Part shown: positions 19,701 to 34,690 of the stretch, in pieces
Layout of the letters: each line of letters begins with the position of its first letter
Numbering within the stretch: position 1 is the stretch's first letter
Origin: Hydractinia symbiolongicarpus
Lineage: Eukaryota > Cnidaria > Hydrozoa > Anthoathecata > Hydractiniidae
Direction: 5' to 3'
Assembly (NCBI RefSeq): GCF_029227915.1
Contig: NC_079881.1
Location: 31,907,501 to 31,971,500 of the forward strand
DNA: 64,000 bases
Made by a program: the position numbers and the translations under genes
Notes under the pieces: model-generated
Database searches by the model: none
Told to the model about the DNA's origin: nothing
What the model saw: the letters and a program-made list of their open reading frames with translations, nothing else

Positions 19701-22700
19701 ACAGTCAATCAGTTCACTGTTAAAAGCGATGCAACGTAGTAATATGAGAAAAATATCGCTAAATACATGTTGGTACGAATATGTAACCCAACCGTTGTAA
19801 CTCAAACGGACTGACACCCTTAGAAAGTCATTGAAATGTAGTATTTGAAACTGTCTCTATTACTTCAGCGCGCTAACGTCTAGGATTGGTCCCACAGTAA
19901 AATTTGAATTATTTATCTGAATTTTTAAATGAAGCGCTACCACAGCGCTCAGTATAATTGCTGAGTTCCGGCGATCACGTCAAATTAAGAAGAATGTTAT
20001 TTCTTGGAGTCCAATTGTCTCATTTATCATATTTATCAGGTCGCATTCCAAAGTTAGTTCAATTAAGTCCTACAGCCAATCGTTTCATTGTTAAAAGCGA
20101 TGCAACCTAGTAATATTAGAAAAATATCGCTAAATACATGTTGGTACGAATAGGTGTCCCATCGTTGTAGCTCAAACGGACTGACACCGTTCGAAAGTCA
20201 ATGAAATTTAGTTTTTGAAACTGTCGCTATTTCTTCCGCGCGCGATAACGGCTTGGATTGGTACCCCAGTAAAAAATGACTTATTAATCTAAATCTTTTA
20301 ATGAAGCGCTACCACAGCGCCCAGTGTAATCGCTGAGTTTCGGCAATCATGTCAAATTAAGAGGAATGTTATTTCTTGGAGTCCAATTGTCTCACTTATA
20401 ACATTTATAAGGTCACAGTCTTAAATCAGTTCAATTATGTGCCACAGTCAATCAGTTCACTGTTAAAAGCGATGCAACGTAGTAATATGAGAAAAATATC
20501 GTTAAATACTTGTTGGTACGAATAGGTGACCCAACCGTTGTAGCTCAAACGGATTGACACCGTTAGAAAGTCATTGAAATGTAGTTTTTGAAACTGTCGG
20601 TATTTCTTCAGCGCGCGATAACGGCTAGGATTGGTCCCACAGTAAAAAATGACTTATTAATCTAAATTTTTAAATGAAGCGCTACCACAGCGCCCAGTGT
20701 AATCGCTGAGTTCCGGCAATTATGTCAAATTAAGAAGAATGTTATTTCTTGGAGACCAATTGTCTCATTTATCATATTTATCAAGTCGCAGTCCAAAGTT
20801 AGTTGAATTAAGTCCTACAGTCAATCGTTTCATTGTTAAAAGCGATGCAACCTAGTAATATCAGAAAAATATCGCTAAATACATGTTGGTACGAATAGGT
20901 GCCCAATCGTTGTAGCTCAAACGGAATGACACCGTTAGAAAGTCAATGAAATGTAGTTTTTGAAAATGTCGCTATTTCTTCCGCGCGCGATAACGGCTTG
21001 GATTGGTCCCCCAGTAAAAAATGACTTATTAATCTAAATTTTTTAATGAAGCGCTACCACAGCGCCCAGTGTAATCGCTGAGTTTCGGCAATCATGTCAA
21101 ATTAAGAAGAATGTTATTTCTTGGATTCCAATTGTCTCACTTACAACATTTAAAAGGTCACAGTCCTAAATCAGTTCAATTATGTGCCACAGTCAATCGT
21201 TTCACTGTTAAAAGCGATGCAACGTAGTAATATCAGAAAAATATCGCTAAATACATGTTGGTACGAATAGGTGATCCAATCGTTGTAACTCAAACGGACT
21301 GACACCGTTAAAATGTCAATGAAATGCTGTTTTTGAAACTGTCGCTATTTCTTCCGCGCGCGATAACGGCTAGGATTGGTACCCCAGTAAAAAATGACTT
21401 ATTAATCTAAATTATTAAATGAAGCGCTACCACAGCGCCCAGTGTAATGGCTCAGTTCCGGCAATCATGTCAAATTAAGAAGAATGTTATTTCTTGGAGT
21501 CCAATTTTCTTCATTCATCACATTTATCAGGTCACAGTCTAAACTTAATTCAATTAAGTCCCACAGTCAATCGTTTCACTGCTAAAAGCGGTGCAACCTA
21601 GTAATATCAGAAAAAAATCGCTAAATACATGTTGGTACGAATATGTGACCCAACCGTTATAACTCAAACGGACTGATACCGTTAGAAAGTCAGTGAAATG
21701 TAGTATTTGAAACTGTCTCTATTACTTCAGCGCCCCAACGGCTGGGATTGGTCCCACAGTAAAAAATGTGTTTTTTATCTTAATTTTTAGTTGAAGCGCT
21801 ACCACAGCGCCTACTCTAATCGCTGAGATTCGGCAATCATATCAAATTAAGAAGAATGTTATTTCTTGGAGTCCAATTGTCTCACTTTCACATTTTAAAG
21901 CTCACAGTCCATAATCAGTTCAATTAAGTCCCACAGTTAATCGTTTCATTGTTAAAAGCGATGCAACCTAGTAATATCAGAAAAATATCGCTAAATACAT
22001 GTTGGTACGAATATGTGACCCAACCGCTATAACTCAAACGGACTGACACCGTTAGAAAGTCAATGAAATGCAGTTTTTGAAACTGTCGCTATTTCTTTAG
22101 CACGCAATAACGCCTAGGATTGGTCCCACAGTAAAATTTGACTTATTTATCTAAATTTTTAAATGAAGCGCTACCACAGCGCCCAGTATAATCGCTGAGT
22201 TCCGGCAATCACGTCAAATTAAGAAGAATGTTATTTCTTGGAGTTCAATTGTCTCATTTATCATATTTATCAGGTCGCAGTCCAAAGTTAGTTCAATGAA
22301 GTCCTACAGTCAATCGTTTCATTGTTAAAAGCGATGCAACCAAGTAATATCAAAAAAATATCGCTAACTACATTTTGGTACGAATATGTGAACCAACCGT
22401 TGTAACTCAAACGGACTGACACCGCTACAAAGTCAATGAAATGTAGTTTTTCAAACTAGCGCTATTTCTTCAGCGCGCGATAACGGATAGGATTGGTCCC
22501 ACAGTAAAGAATGACATATTTATCTAAATTTTTAAATGAAGCGCTACCACAGCGCCCAGTATAATCGCTGAGTTCCGGCAATCACGTCAAATTAAAAAGA
22601 ATGTTATTTGTTGGAGTCCAATTGTCTCACTTTCACATTTTAAAGGTCACAGTCCATAATCAGTTCAATTAAGTCCCACAGTCAATCGTTTCACTGCTAA

Positions 22701-23340
22701 AAGCAGTGCAACCTAGTAATATCAGAAAAAAATCGCTAAATACATGTTGGTACGAATATGTGACCAACCGTTATAACTCAAACGGAATATAACGTTAGAA
22801 AGTCAGTGAAATGTAGTATTTGAAACTGTCTCTATTACCTCAGCGGCCTAACGGCTAGGATTGGTCCCACAGTAAAAAATGACTTTTTCATCTTAATTTT
22901 TAATTGAAGCGCTACCACAGCGCCTAGTGTAATCGCTGAGATTCGGCAGTCATATCAAATTATGAAGAATGTTATTTCTTGGAGTCCAATTGTCTCATTT
23001 ATCATATTTATCAGGTTGCAGTCCAAAGTTAGTTCAATTAAGTCCTACAGTCAATCGTTTCATTGTTAAAAGCGATGCAACCTAGTAATATCAGAAAAAT
23101 ATCGCTAAATACATGTTGGTACGAATAGTTGCCCATTCGTTGTAACTCAAACGGGCTGACACCGTTTGAAAGTCAATGAAATGTAGTTTTTGAAGCTGTC
23201 GCTATTTCTTCAGCATGCGATAACGGCTAGGATTGGTCCCACAGTAAAAAATGACTTATTAATCTGAATTTTTAAATGAAGCGCTACCACAGCGCCCAGT
23301 GAACTCGCTGAGTTCCGGCAATCATGTCAAATTAAGAAGA
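16772..23340 (+). repeat. Satellite array, right arm part 1 (left-type monomers)
   Basis: About 18 monomers of ~372 bp, in phase with the left arm. The first ~800 bp matches about 2202-3370 (apart from the local single-monomer doubling there). The stretch at 18661-20900 is built of subfamilies also seen at about 3340-5500. The stretch at 23121-23330 recalls 7801-8010 (GAATAGTTGCCCATTCG). No gene is visible. Confidence 0.93.
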
Positions 23341-26300
23341 ATGTTATTTCTTTGAGTCCAATTGTCTCACTTTCACATTTTTAAGGTCACAGTCCATAAT
23401 CAGTTCAATTAAGTCCCACAGTCAATCGTTTCATTGTTAAAAGCGAAGCAACTTAGTAATATCAGACAAGTTTTGCTAAATAGATGTTGGTACGAATATG
23501 TGACCTAACCGTTATAACTCAAACGGACTGACACCGTTAGAAAGTCCATGAAATGCAGTTTTTGAAACTGTCGCTATTTCTTTAGCGCGCGATAACGCCT
23601 AAGATTGGTCCCACATTAAAAATTGACTTATTTATCTAAATTTTTAAATGAAACGCTACCACAGCGCCTAGTGTAATCGCTGAGTTTCGGGAATCATGTC
23701 AAAATAAGAAGAATGTTATTTCTTGGAGTCCAATTGTCTCACTCATAACATTGATAAGGTCACAGTCCAAAATCAGTTCAATTATGTGCCACAGTCAATC
23801 GTTTCACTGTTAAAGGCGATGCAACCTAGTAATATGAGAAAAATATCGTTAAATACATGTTGGTACGAATAGGTGACCCAACCGTTGTAACTCAAACTGA
23901 CTGACACCGTTAGAAAGTCAATGAAATGTAGTTTTTGAAACTGTCGCTGTTTCTTCAGCGCGCGATAACGGCTAGGATTGGTCCCACAGTAAAAATTGAC
24001 TTATTTATCTAAATTTTTAAATGAAGCGCCACCACAGCGCCCAGTGTAATCGCTGAGTTTCGGCAATCATGTCAAATTAAGAAGAATGTTATTTCTTGGA
24101 GTCCAATTTTTTTCATTTATCAAATTTATCGGTTCGCAGTCCAAAGTTAGTTCAATTAAGTCCCACTGTCAATCATTTCATTATTAAAAGCGATGCAACC
24201 TAGTAATATCAGAAAAATATCGCTAAATACATGTTGGTACGAATTTGTTACCCAACCGTTGAAACTCAAACGGACTGACACCGTTAGAAAATCAGTGAAA
24301 TGTAGTATTTGAAACTGTCTCTATTACTTCAGCGCGCGCTAACGGCTAGGATTGGTCCCACAGTAAGAAATGACTCATTAATCTAAATTTTTAAAAGAAG
24401 CGCTACCACAGCGCCTAGTGAAATCGCTGAGTTCCGGCAATCATGTCAAATTAAGAAGAATGTTATTTCTTGGAGTCCAATTTTGTTCATTTATCACATT
24501 TATCAGGTCACAGTACAAATTTAGTTCAATTAAGTCCCACAGTCAACCGTTTCACTGCTAAAAGCGATGCAACCTAAAAATATCAGATAAATATCGCTAA
24601 ATACATGTTGGTACGAATATGTAACCCAACCGTTGAAACTCAAACGGACTGACGCCGTTAGAAAGTCAGTGAAATGTAGTATTTCAAACTGTCTCTATTA
24701 CTTCAGCGCGCTAACGGCTAGGATTGGTCCCACAGTAAAATTAACTTTTTTATCTTAATTTTTAATTGAAACGCTACCACAGCGCCTAGTGTAATCGCTG
24801 AGTTTCGGCAGTCATATCAAATTAAGAAGAATGTTACTTCTTTGAGTTCAATTGTCTCACTTTCACATTTTTAAGGTCACAGTCCATAATCAGTTCAATT
24901 AAGTCCCACAGTCAATCGTTTCATTGTTAAAAGCGAAGCAACTTAGTAATATCAGACAAGTTTTGCTAAATAGATGTTGGTACGAATATGTGACCTAACC
25001 GTTATAACTCAAACGGACTGACACCGTTAGAAAGTCCATGAAATGCAGTTTTTGAAACTGTCGCTATTTCTTTAGCGCGCGATAACGCCTAGGATTGGTC
25101 CCACATTAAAAATTGACTTATTTATCTAAATTTTTAAATGAAACGCTACCACAGCGCCTATTGTAATCGCTGAGTTTCGGGAATCATGTCAAATTAAGAA
25201 GAATGTTATTTCTTGGAGTCCAATTGTCTCACTTATAACATTGATAAGGTCACAGTCCAAAATCAGTTCAATTATGTGCCACAGTCAATCGTTTCACTGT
25301 TAAAGGCGATGCAACCTAGTAATATGAGAAAAATATCGTTAAATACATGTTGGTACGAATAGGTGACCCAACCGTTGTAACTCAAACGGACTGACACCGT
25401 TAGAAAGTCAATGAAATGTAGTTTTTGAAACTGTCGCTGTTTCTTCAGCGCGCGATAACGGCTAGGATTGGTCCCACAGTAAACATTGACTTATTTATCT
25501 AAATTTTTAAATGAAGCGCTACCACAGCGCCCAGTGTAATCGCTGAGTTTCGGCAATCATGTCAAATTAAGAAGAATGTTATTTCTTGGAGTCCAATTGT
25601 CTCACTTATACCATTTATAAGGTCACAGTCCAAAATCAGTTCAATTATGTGCCACAGTCAATCGTTTCACTGTTAAAAGCGATGCAACCTAGTAATATGA
25701 GAAAAATATCGTTAAATACATGTTGGTACGAATAGGTGACCCAACCGTTGTAATTCAAACGGACTGACACCGTTAGAAAATCAGTGAAATGTAGTATTTG
25801 AAATTGTGGCAATTTCTTCAGTGCGCGATAACGGCTAGGATTGGTCCCACAGTAAAAAATGACTTATTAATCTAAATTTTTAAATGAAGCGCTACCACAG
25901 CGCCCAGTGTAATCGCTGAGTTCCAGCAATTATGTCAAATTAAGAAGAATGTTATTTCTTGGAGTCCAATTTTTTTCATTTATCACATTTATCAGTTCAC
26001 AGTCCAAAGTTAGTTCAATTAAGTCCCACAGTCAATCGTTTCACTGTTAAAAGCGATGCAACCTAGTAGTATCAGATAAATATCGCTAAATATATGTTGG
26101 TACGAATATTTGACCCAACCGTTGAAACTCAAACGGACTGACAACGTTAAAAAGTCAGTGAAATGTGGTATTTGAAACTGTCTCTATTACTTCAGCGCGC
26201 TAACGGCCGGATTGGTCCCACAGTAAGAAATGCCTCATTAATCTAAATTTCTAAAAGAGCGCTACCACAGCGCCCAGTGTAATCGCTGAGTTCCGGCAAT

Positions 26301-29300
26301 CATGTCAAAATAAGAAGAATGTTATTTCTTGGAGTCCAATTGTCTCATTTATCATATTTATCAGGTCGCAGTCCAAAGTTAGTTCAATTAACTCCCACAG
26401 TCAATCGTTTCACTGTTAAAAGCGATGTAACCTAGAAATATCAGATAAATATCGCTAAATACATGTTGGTAAGAATATGTGACCCAACCATTGAAACTCA
26501 AACGGACTGACGCCGTTAGAAAGTCAGTGAAATGTAGTATTTCAAACTGTCTCTATTTCTTAAGCGCGCTAACGGCTAGGATTGGTCCCACAGTAAAAAT
26601 AACTTTTTTATCTTAATTTTTAATTGAAGCACTACCACAGCGCCTAGTGTAATCGCTGAGTTTCGGCAGTCATATCAAATTAAGAAGAATGTTATTTCTT
26701 TGAGTCCAATTGTCTCACTTTCACATTTTTAAGGTCACAGTCCATAATCAGTTCAATTAAGTCCCACAGTCAATCGTTTCATTGTTAAAAGCGAAGCAAC
26801 TTAGTAATATCAGACAAGTTTTGCTAAATAGATGTTGGTACGAATATGTGACCTAACCGTTATAACTCAAACGGACTGACACCGTTAGAAAGTCAATGAA
26901 AGGTAGTTTTTGAAACTGTCGCTGTTTCTTCAGCGCGCGATAACGGCTAGGATTGGTCCCACAGAAAAAATTGACTTATTTATCTAAATTTTTAAATGAA
27001 GCGCCACCACAGTGCCCAGTGTAATCGCTGAGTTTCGGCAATCATGTCAAATTAAGAAGAATATTATTTCTTGGAGTCCAATTTTTTTCATTTATCAAAT
27101 TTATCGGTTCGCAGTCCAAAGTTAGTTCAATTAAGTCCCACTGTCAATCATTTCATTGTTAAAAGCGATGCAACCTAGTAATATCAGATAAATATCGCTA
27201 AATACATGTTGGTACGAATATGTAACCCAACCGTTGAAACTCAAACGGACTGACGCCGTTAGAAAGTCAGTGAAATGTATTATTTCAAACTGTCTCTATT
27301 ACTTCAGCGCGCTAACGGCTAGGATTGGTCCCACAGTAAAAATAACTTTTTTATCTTAATTTTTAATTGAAGCGCTACCACAGCGCCTAGTGTAATCGCT
27401 GAGTTTCGGCAGTCATATCAAATTAAGAAGAATGTTACTTCTTTGGGTCCAATTGTCTCACTTTCACATTTTTAAGGTCACAGTCCATAATCAGTTCAAT
27501 TAAGTCCCACAGTCAATCGTTTCATTGTTAAAAGCGAAGCAACTTAGTAATATCAGACAAGTTTTGCTAAATAGATGTTGGTACGAATATGTGACCTAAC
27601 CGTTATAACTCAAACGGACTGACACCGTTAGAAAGTCCATGAAATGCAGTTTTTGAAACTGTCGCTATTTCTTTAGCGCGCGATAACGCCTAGGATTGGT
27701 CCCACATTAAAAATTGACTTATTTATCTAAATTTTTAAATGAAACGCTACCACAGCGCCTATTGTAATCGCTAAGTTTCGGGAATCATGTCAAATTAAGA
27801 AGAATGTTATTTCTTGGAGTCCAATTGTCTCACTTATAACATTGATAATGTCACAGTCCAAAATCAGTTCAATTATGTGCCACAGTCAATCGTTTCACTG
27901 TTAAAGGCGATGCAACCTAGTAATATGAGAAAAATATCGTTAAATATATGTTGGTACGAATATGTGACCCAACCGTTGAAACTCAAACGGACTGACACCG
28001 TTAAAAAGTCAGTGAAATGTGGTATTTGAAACTGTCTCTATTACTTCAGCGCGCGCTAACGGCTAGGATTGGTCCCACAGTAAGAAATGACTCATTAATC
28101 TAAATTTTTAAAAGAAGCGCTACCACAGCGCCTAGTGAAATCGCTGAGTTCCGGCAATCATGTCAAATTAAGAAGAATGTTATTTCTTGGAGTCCAATTT
28201 TGTTCATTTATCACATTTATCAGGTCACAGTTCAAAATTAGCTCAATTAAGTCCCACAGTCAACCGTTTCACTGCTAAAAGCTATGCAACCTAAAAATAT
28301 CAGATAAATATCGCTAAATACATGTTGGTACGAATATGTAACCCAACCGTTGAAACTCAAACGGACTGACGCCGTTAGAAAGTCAGTGAAATGTAGTATT
28401 TCAAACTGTCTCTATTATTTCAGCGCGCTAACGGCTAGGATTGGTCCCACAGTAAGAAATGACTCATTAATCTAAATTTTTAAAAGAAGCGCTACCACAG
28501 CGCCTAGTGAAATCGCTGAGTTCCGGCAATCATGTCAAATTAAGAAGAATGTTATTTCTTGGAGTCCAATTTTGTTCATTTATCACATTTATCAGGTCAC
28601 AGTTCAAAATCAGTTCAATTATGTGCTACAGTCAATCGTTTCACTGTTAAAGGCGATGCAACCTAGTAATCTGAGAAAAATATCGTTAAATACATGTTGG
28701 TACGAATAGGTGACCCAACCGTTTTAACTCAAACGGACTGACACCGTTAGAAAGTCAATGAAATGTAGTTTTTGAAACTGTCTCTATTACTTCAGCGCGC
28801 TAACTGCTAGAATTGGTCCCACATTAAACATTGACTTATTTATCTAAATTTTTAAATGAAGCGCTACCACAGCGCCCAGTGTAATCGCTGAGTTTCGGCA
28901 ATCATGTCAAATTAAGAAGAATGTTATTTCTTGGAGTCCAATTGTCTCACTTATAACAATTATAAGGTCACAGTCCAAAATCAGTTCAATTATGTGCCAC
29001 AGTCAATCGTTTCACTGTTAAAAGCGATGCAACCTAGTAATATGAGAAAAATATCGTTAAATACATGTTGGTACGAATAGGTGACCCAACCGTTGTAATT
29101 CAAACGGACTGACACCGTTAGAAAATCAGTGAAATGTAGTATTTGAAATTGTGGCAATTTCTTCAGTGCGCGATAACGGCTAGGATTGGTCCCAAAGTAA
29201 AAAATGACTTATTAATCTAAATTTTTAAATGAAGCGCTACCACAGCGCCCAGTGTAATCGCTGAGTTCCGGCAATTATGTCAAATTAAGAAGAATGTTAT

Positions 29301-32289
29301 TTCTTGGAGTCCAATTTTGTTCATTTATCACATTTATCAGTTCACAGTCCAAAGTTAGTTCAATTAAGTCCCACAGTCAATCGTTTTACTGTTAAAAGCG
29401 ATGAAACCTAGTAGTATCAGATAAATATCGCTAAATATATGTTGGTACGAATATGTGACCCAACCGTTGAAACTCAAACGAACTGACACCGTTAGAAAAT
29501 CAGTGAAATGTAGTATTTCAAACTGTCTCTATTACTTCAGCGCGCTAACGGCTAGGATTGGTCCCAGAGTAAAAATAACTTTTTTATCTTAATTTTTAAT
29601 TGAAACGCTACCACAGCGCCTAGTGTAATCGCTGAGTTTCGGCAGTCATATCAAATTAAGAAGAATGTTACTTCTTTGAGTCCAATTGTCTCACTTTCAC
29701 ATTTTTAAGGTCACAGTCCATAATCAGTTCAATTAAGTCCCACAGTCAATCGTTTCATTGTTAAAAGCGAAGCAACTTAGTAATATCAGACAAGTTTTGC
29801 TAAATAGATGTTGGTACGAATATGTGACCTAACCGTTATAACTCAAACGGACTGAAACCGTTAGAAATTCCATGAAATGCAGTTTTTGAAACTGTCGCTA
29901 TTTCATTAGCGCACGATAACGCCTAGGATTGGTCCCACATTAAAAATTGACTTATTTATCTAAATTTTTAAATGAAACGCTACCACAGCGCCTATTGTAA
30001 ATGCTGAGTTTCGGGAATCATGTCAAATTAAGAAGAATGTTATTTCTTGGAGTCCAATTGTCTCACTTATAACATTGATAAGGTCACAGTCCAAAATCAG
30101 TTCAATTATGTGCTACAGTCAATCGTTTCACTGTTAAAGGCGATGCAACCTAGTAATATGAGAAAAATATCGTTAAATACATGTTGGTACGAATAGGTGA
30201 CCCAACCGTTGTAATTCAAACGGACTGACACCGTTAGAAAATCAGTGAAATGTAGTATTTGAAATTGTGGCAATTTCTTCAGTGCGCGATAACGGCTAGG
30301 ATTGGTCCCAAAGTAAAAAATGACTTATTAATCTAAATTTTTAAATGAAGCGCTACCACAGCGCCCAGTGTAATCGCTGAGTTCCGGCAATTATGTCAAA
30401 TTAAGAAGAATGTTATTTCTTGGAGTCCAATTTTTTTCATTTATCACATTTATCAGTTCACAGTCCAAAGTTAGTTCAATTAAGTCCCACAGTCAATCGT
30501 TTTACTGTTAAAAGCGATGAAACCTAGTAGTATCAGATAAATATCGCTAAATATATGTTGGTACGAATATGTGACCCAACCGTTGAAACTCAAACGAACT
30601 GACACCGTTAGAAAATCAGTGAAATGTAGTATTTGAAACTGTCTCTATTACTTCAGCGCGCGCTAACGGCTAGGATTGGTCCCACAGTAAGAAATGACTC
30701 ATTAATCTAAATTTTTAAAAGAAGCGCCACCACAACGCCTAGTGAAATCGCTGAGTTCCGGTAATCATGTCAAATTAAGAAGAATGTTATTTCTTGGAGT
30801 CCAATTTTGTTCATTTATCACATTTATCAGGTCACAGTTCAAAATTAGTTCAATTAAGTCCCACAGTCAACCGTTTCACTGCTAAAAGCGATGCAACCTA
30901 AAAATATCAGATAAATATCGCTAAATACATGTTGGTACGAATATGTAACCCAACCGTTGAAACTCAAACGGACTGACGCCGTTAGAAAGTCAGTGAAATT
31001 TAGTATTTCAAACTGTCTCTATTACTTCAGCGCGCGATAACGGCTAGGATTGGTCCCACAGTAAAAATAACTTTTTTATCTTAATTTTTAATTGAAGCGC
31101 TACCACAGCGCCTAGTGTAATCGCTGAGTTTCGGCAGTCATATCAAATTAAGAAGAATGTTACTTCTTTGGTTCCAATTGTCTCACTTTCACATATTTAA
31201 GGTCACAGTCCATAATCAGTTCAATTAAGTCCCACAGTCAACCGTTTCACTGCTAAAAGCGATGCAACCTAAAAATATCAGATAAATATCGCTAAATACA
31301 TGTTGGTACGAATATGTGACCTAACCGTTATAACTCAAACGGACTGACACCGTTAGAAAGTCCATGAAATGCAGTTTTTGAAACTGTCGCTATTTCTTTA
31401 GCGCGCGATAACGCCTAGGATTGGTCCCACATTAAAAATTGACTTATTTATCTAAATTTTTAAATGAAACGCTACCACAGCGCCTATTGTAATCGCTAAG
31501 TTTCGGGAATCATGTCAAATTAAGAAGAATGTTATTTCTTGGAGTCCAATTGTCTCACTTATAACATTGATAAGGTCACAGTCCAAAATCAGTTCAATTA
31601 TGTGCCACAGTCAATCGTTTCACTGTTAAAGGCGATGCAACCTAGTAATATGAGAAAAATATCGTTAAATATATGTTGGTACGAATATGTGACCTAACCA
31701 TTATAACTCAAACGGACTGACACCGTTAGAAAGTCCATGAAATGCAGTTTTTGAAACTGTCGCTATTTCTTTAGCGCGATAACGCCTAGGATTGGTCCCA
31801 CATTAAAAATTGACTTATTTATCTAAATTTTTAAATGAAACGCTACCACAGCGCCTATTGTAATCGCTGAGTTTCGGGAATCATGTCAAATTAAGAAGAA
31901 TGTTATTTCTTGGAGTCCAATTTTGTTCATTTATCACATTTATCAGGTCACAGTTCAAAATTAGTTCAATTAAGTCCCACAGTCAACCGTTTCACTGCTA
32001 AAAGCGATGCAACCTAAAAATATCAGATAAATATCGCTAAATACATGTTGGTACGAATATGTAACCCAACCGTTGAAACTCAAACGGACTGACGCCGTTA
32101 GAAAGTCAGTGAAATGTATTATTTCAAATTTTCTCTATTACTTCAGCGCGCTAACGGCTAGGATTGGTCCCACAGTAAAAATAACTTTTTTATCTTAATT
32201 TTTAATTGAAGCGCTACCACAGCGCCTAGTGTAATCGCTGAGTTTCGGCAGTCATATCAAATTAAGAAGAATGTTACTTCTTTGGGTCC
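23341..32289 (+). repeat. Satellite array, right arm part 2 (transition; new subfamilies)
   Basis: About 24 monomers. A new monomer type appears at about 23350, carrying AGCGAAGCAACTTAG, AGACAAGTTTTGC and AAATAGATG. It then recurs throughout the rest of the window. Other types here have CCGTTGAAACTC, CTCATTAATC with AAAAGAAGCGC, and TTGTGGCAATTTC. A two-monomer block at about 23345-24107 is repeated at about 24835-25597 (offset 1490 bp, four monomers). No gene is visible. A 71-codon open frame at 27814-28029 is a by-product of one monomer type. Confidence 0.92.
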
Positions 32290-34690
32290 AATTGTCTCAC
32301 TTTCACATTTTTAAGGTCACAGTCCATAATCAGTTCAATTAAGTCCCACAGTCAATCGTTTCATTGTTAAAAGCGAAGCAACTTAGTAATATCAGACAAG
32401 TTTTGCTAAATAGATGTTGGTACGAATATGTGACCTAACCGTTATAACTCAAACGGACTGACACCGTTAGAAAGTCCATGAAATGCAGTTTTTGAAACTG
32501 TCGCTATTTCTTTAGCGCGCGATAACGCCTAGGATTGGTCCCACAATAAAAATTGACTTATTTATCTAAATTTTTAAATGAAACGCTACCACAGCGCCTA
32601 TTAAAATCGTTAAGTTTCGGGAATCATGTCAAATTAAGAAGAATGTTATTTCTTGGAGTCCAATTGTCTCACTTATAACATTGATAAAGTCACAGTCCAA
32701 AATCAGTTCAATTATGTGCCACAGTCAATCGTTTCACTGTTAAAGGCGATGCAACCTAGTAATATGAGAAAAATATCGTTAAATATATGTTGGTACGAAT
32801 ATGTGACCCAACCGTTGAAACTCAAACGGACTGACACCGTTCAAAAGTCAGTGAAATGTGGTATTTGAAACTGTCTCTATTACTTCAGCGCGCGCTAACG
32901 GCTAGGATTGGTCCCACAGTAAGAAATGACTCATTAATCTAAATTTTTAAAAGAAGCGCTACCACAGCGCCTAGTGAAACCGCTGAGTTCCCGCAATCAT
33001 GTCAAATTAAGAAGAATGTTATTTCTTGGAGTCCAATTTTGTTCATTTATCACATTTATCAGGTCACAGTTCAAAATCAGTTCAATTAAGTCCCACAGTC
33101 AACCGTTTCACTGCTAAAAGCTATGCAACCTAAAAATATCAGATAAATATCGCTAAATACATGTTGGTACGAATATGTAACCCAACCGTTGAAACTCAAA
33201 CGGACTGACGCCGTTAGAAAGTCAGTGAAATGTAGTATTTCAAACTGTCTCTATTACTTCAGCGTGCTAACGGCTAGGATTGGTCCCACAGTGAAAATAA
33301 CTTTTTTATCTTAATTTTTAATTGAAACGCTACCACAGCGCCTAGTGTAATCGCTGAGTTTCGGCAGTCATATCAAATTAAGAAGAATGTTACTTCTTTG
33401 AGTCCAATTGTCTCACTTTCACATTTTTAAGGTCACAGTCCATAATCAGTTCAATTAAGTCCCACAGTCAATCGTTTCATTGTTAAAAGCGAAGCAACTT
33501 AGTAATATCAGACAAGTTTTGCTAAATAGATGTTGGTACGAATATGTGACCTAACCGTTATAACTCAAACGGACTGACACCGTTAGAAAGTCCATGAAAT
33601 GCAGTTTTTGAAACTGTCGCTATTTCTTTAGCGCGCGATAACGCCTAGGATTGGTCCCACAATAAAAATTGACTTATTTATCTAAATTTTTAAATGAAAC
33701 GCTACCACAGCGCCTATTAAAATCGCTAAGTTTCGGGAATCATGTCAAATTAAGAAGAATGTTATTTCTTGGAGTCCAATTGTCTCACTTATAACATTGA
33801 TAAAGTCACAGTCCAAAATCAGTTCAATTATGTGCCACAGTCAATCGTTTCACTGTTAAAGGCGATGCAACCTAGTAATATGAGAAAAATATCGTTAAAT
33901 ATATGTTGGTACGAATATGTGACCCAACCGTTGAAACTCAAACGGACTGACACCGTTAAAAAGTCAGTGAAATGTGGTATTTGAAACTGTCTCTATTACT
34001 TCAGCGCGCGCTAACGGCTAGGATTGGTCCCACAGTAAGAAATGACTCATTAATCTAAATTTTTAAAAGAAGCGCTACCACAGCGCCTAGTGAAACCGCT
34101 GAGTTCCCGCAATCATGTCAAATTAAGAAGAATGTTATTTCTTGGAGTCCAATTTTGTTCATTTATCACATTTATCAGGTCACAGTTCAAAATCAGTTCA
34201 ATTAAGTCCCACAGTCAACCGTTTCACTGCTAAAAGCTATGCAACCTAAAAATATCAGATAAATATCGCTAAATACATGTTGGTACGAATATGTAACCCA
34301 ACCGTTGAAACTCAAACGGACTGACGCCGTTAGAAAGTCAGTGAAATGTAGTATTTCAAACTGTCTCTATTACTTCAGCGTGCTAACGGCTAGGATTGGT
34401 CCCACAGTGAAAATAACTTTTTTATCTTAATTTTTAATTGAAACGCTACCACAGCGCCTAGTGTAATCGCTGAGTTTCGGCAGTCATATCAAATTAAGAA
34501 GAATGTTACTTCTTTGAGTCCAATTGTCTCACTTTCACATTTTTAAGGTCACAGTCCATAATCAGTTCAATTAAGTCCCACAGTCAATCGTTTCATTGTT
34601 AAAAGCGAAGCAACTTAGTAATATCAGACAAGTTTTGCTAAATAGATGTTGGTACGAATATGTGACCTAACCGTTATAACTCAAACGGAC
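32290..34690 (+). repeat. Three-monomer tandem duplication (offset 1116 bp)
   Basis: About 32290-33570 matches about 33406-34686 at a constant offset of 1116 bp. Shared markers are CCCACAATAAAAATTG, GCGCCTATTAAAATCG, GAGTTCCCGCAATC, AAGCTATGCAACC and CAGTGAAAATAAC. The copies part where GACACCGTT becomes GAAACCGTT near 34690. Only isolated substitutions separate them. Confidence 0.87.

Noticed and set aside
27814-28029. A family of 71-codon open frames (also at 32653, 33769, 36377, 37869 and 45688) that could look like a repeated small gene.
   Set aside because: Each begins with TTG, not ATG, and lies wholly within one satellite monomer type. Sister copies are broken by a one-base loss (about 43115, 50934 and 52796). 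They reflect repeat homogenisation, not coding selection.
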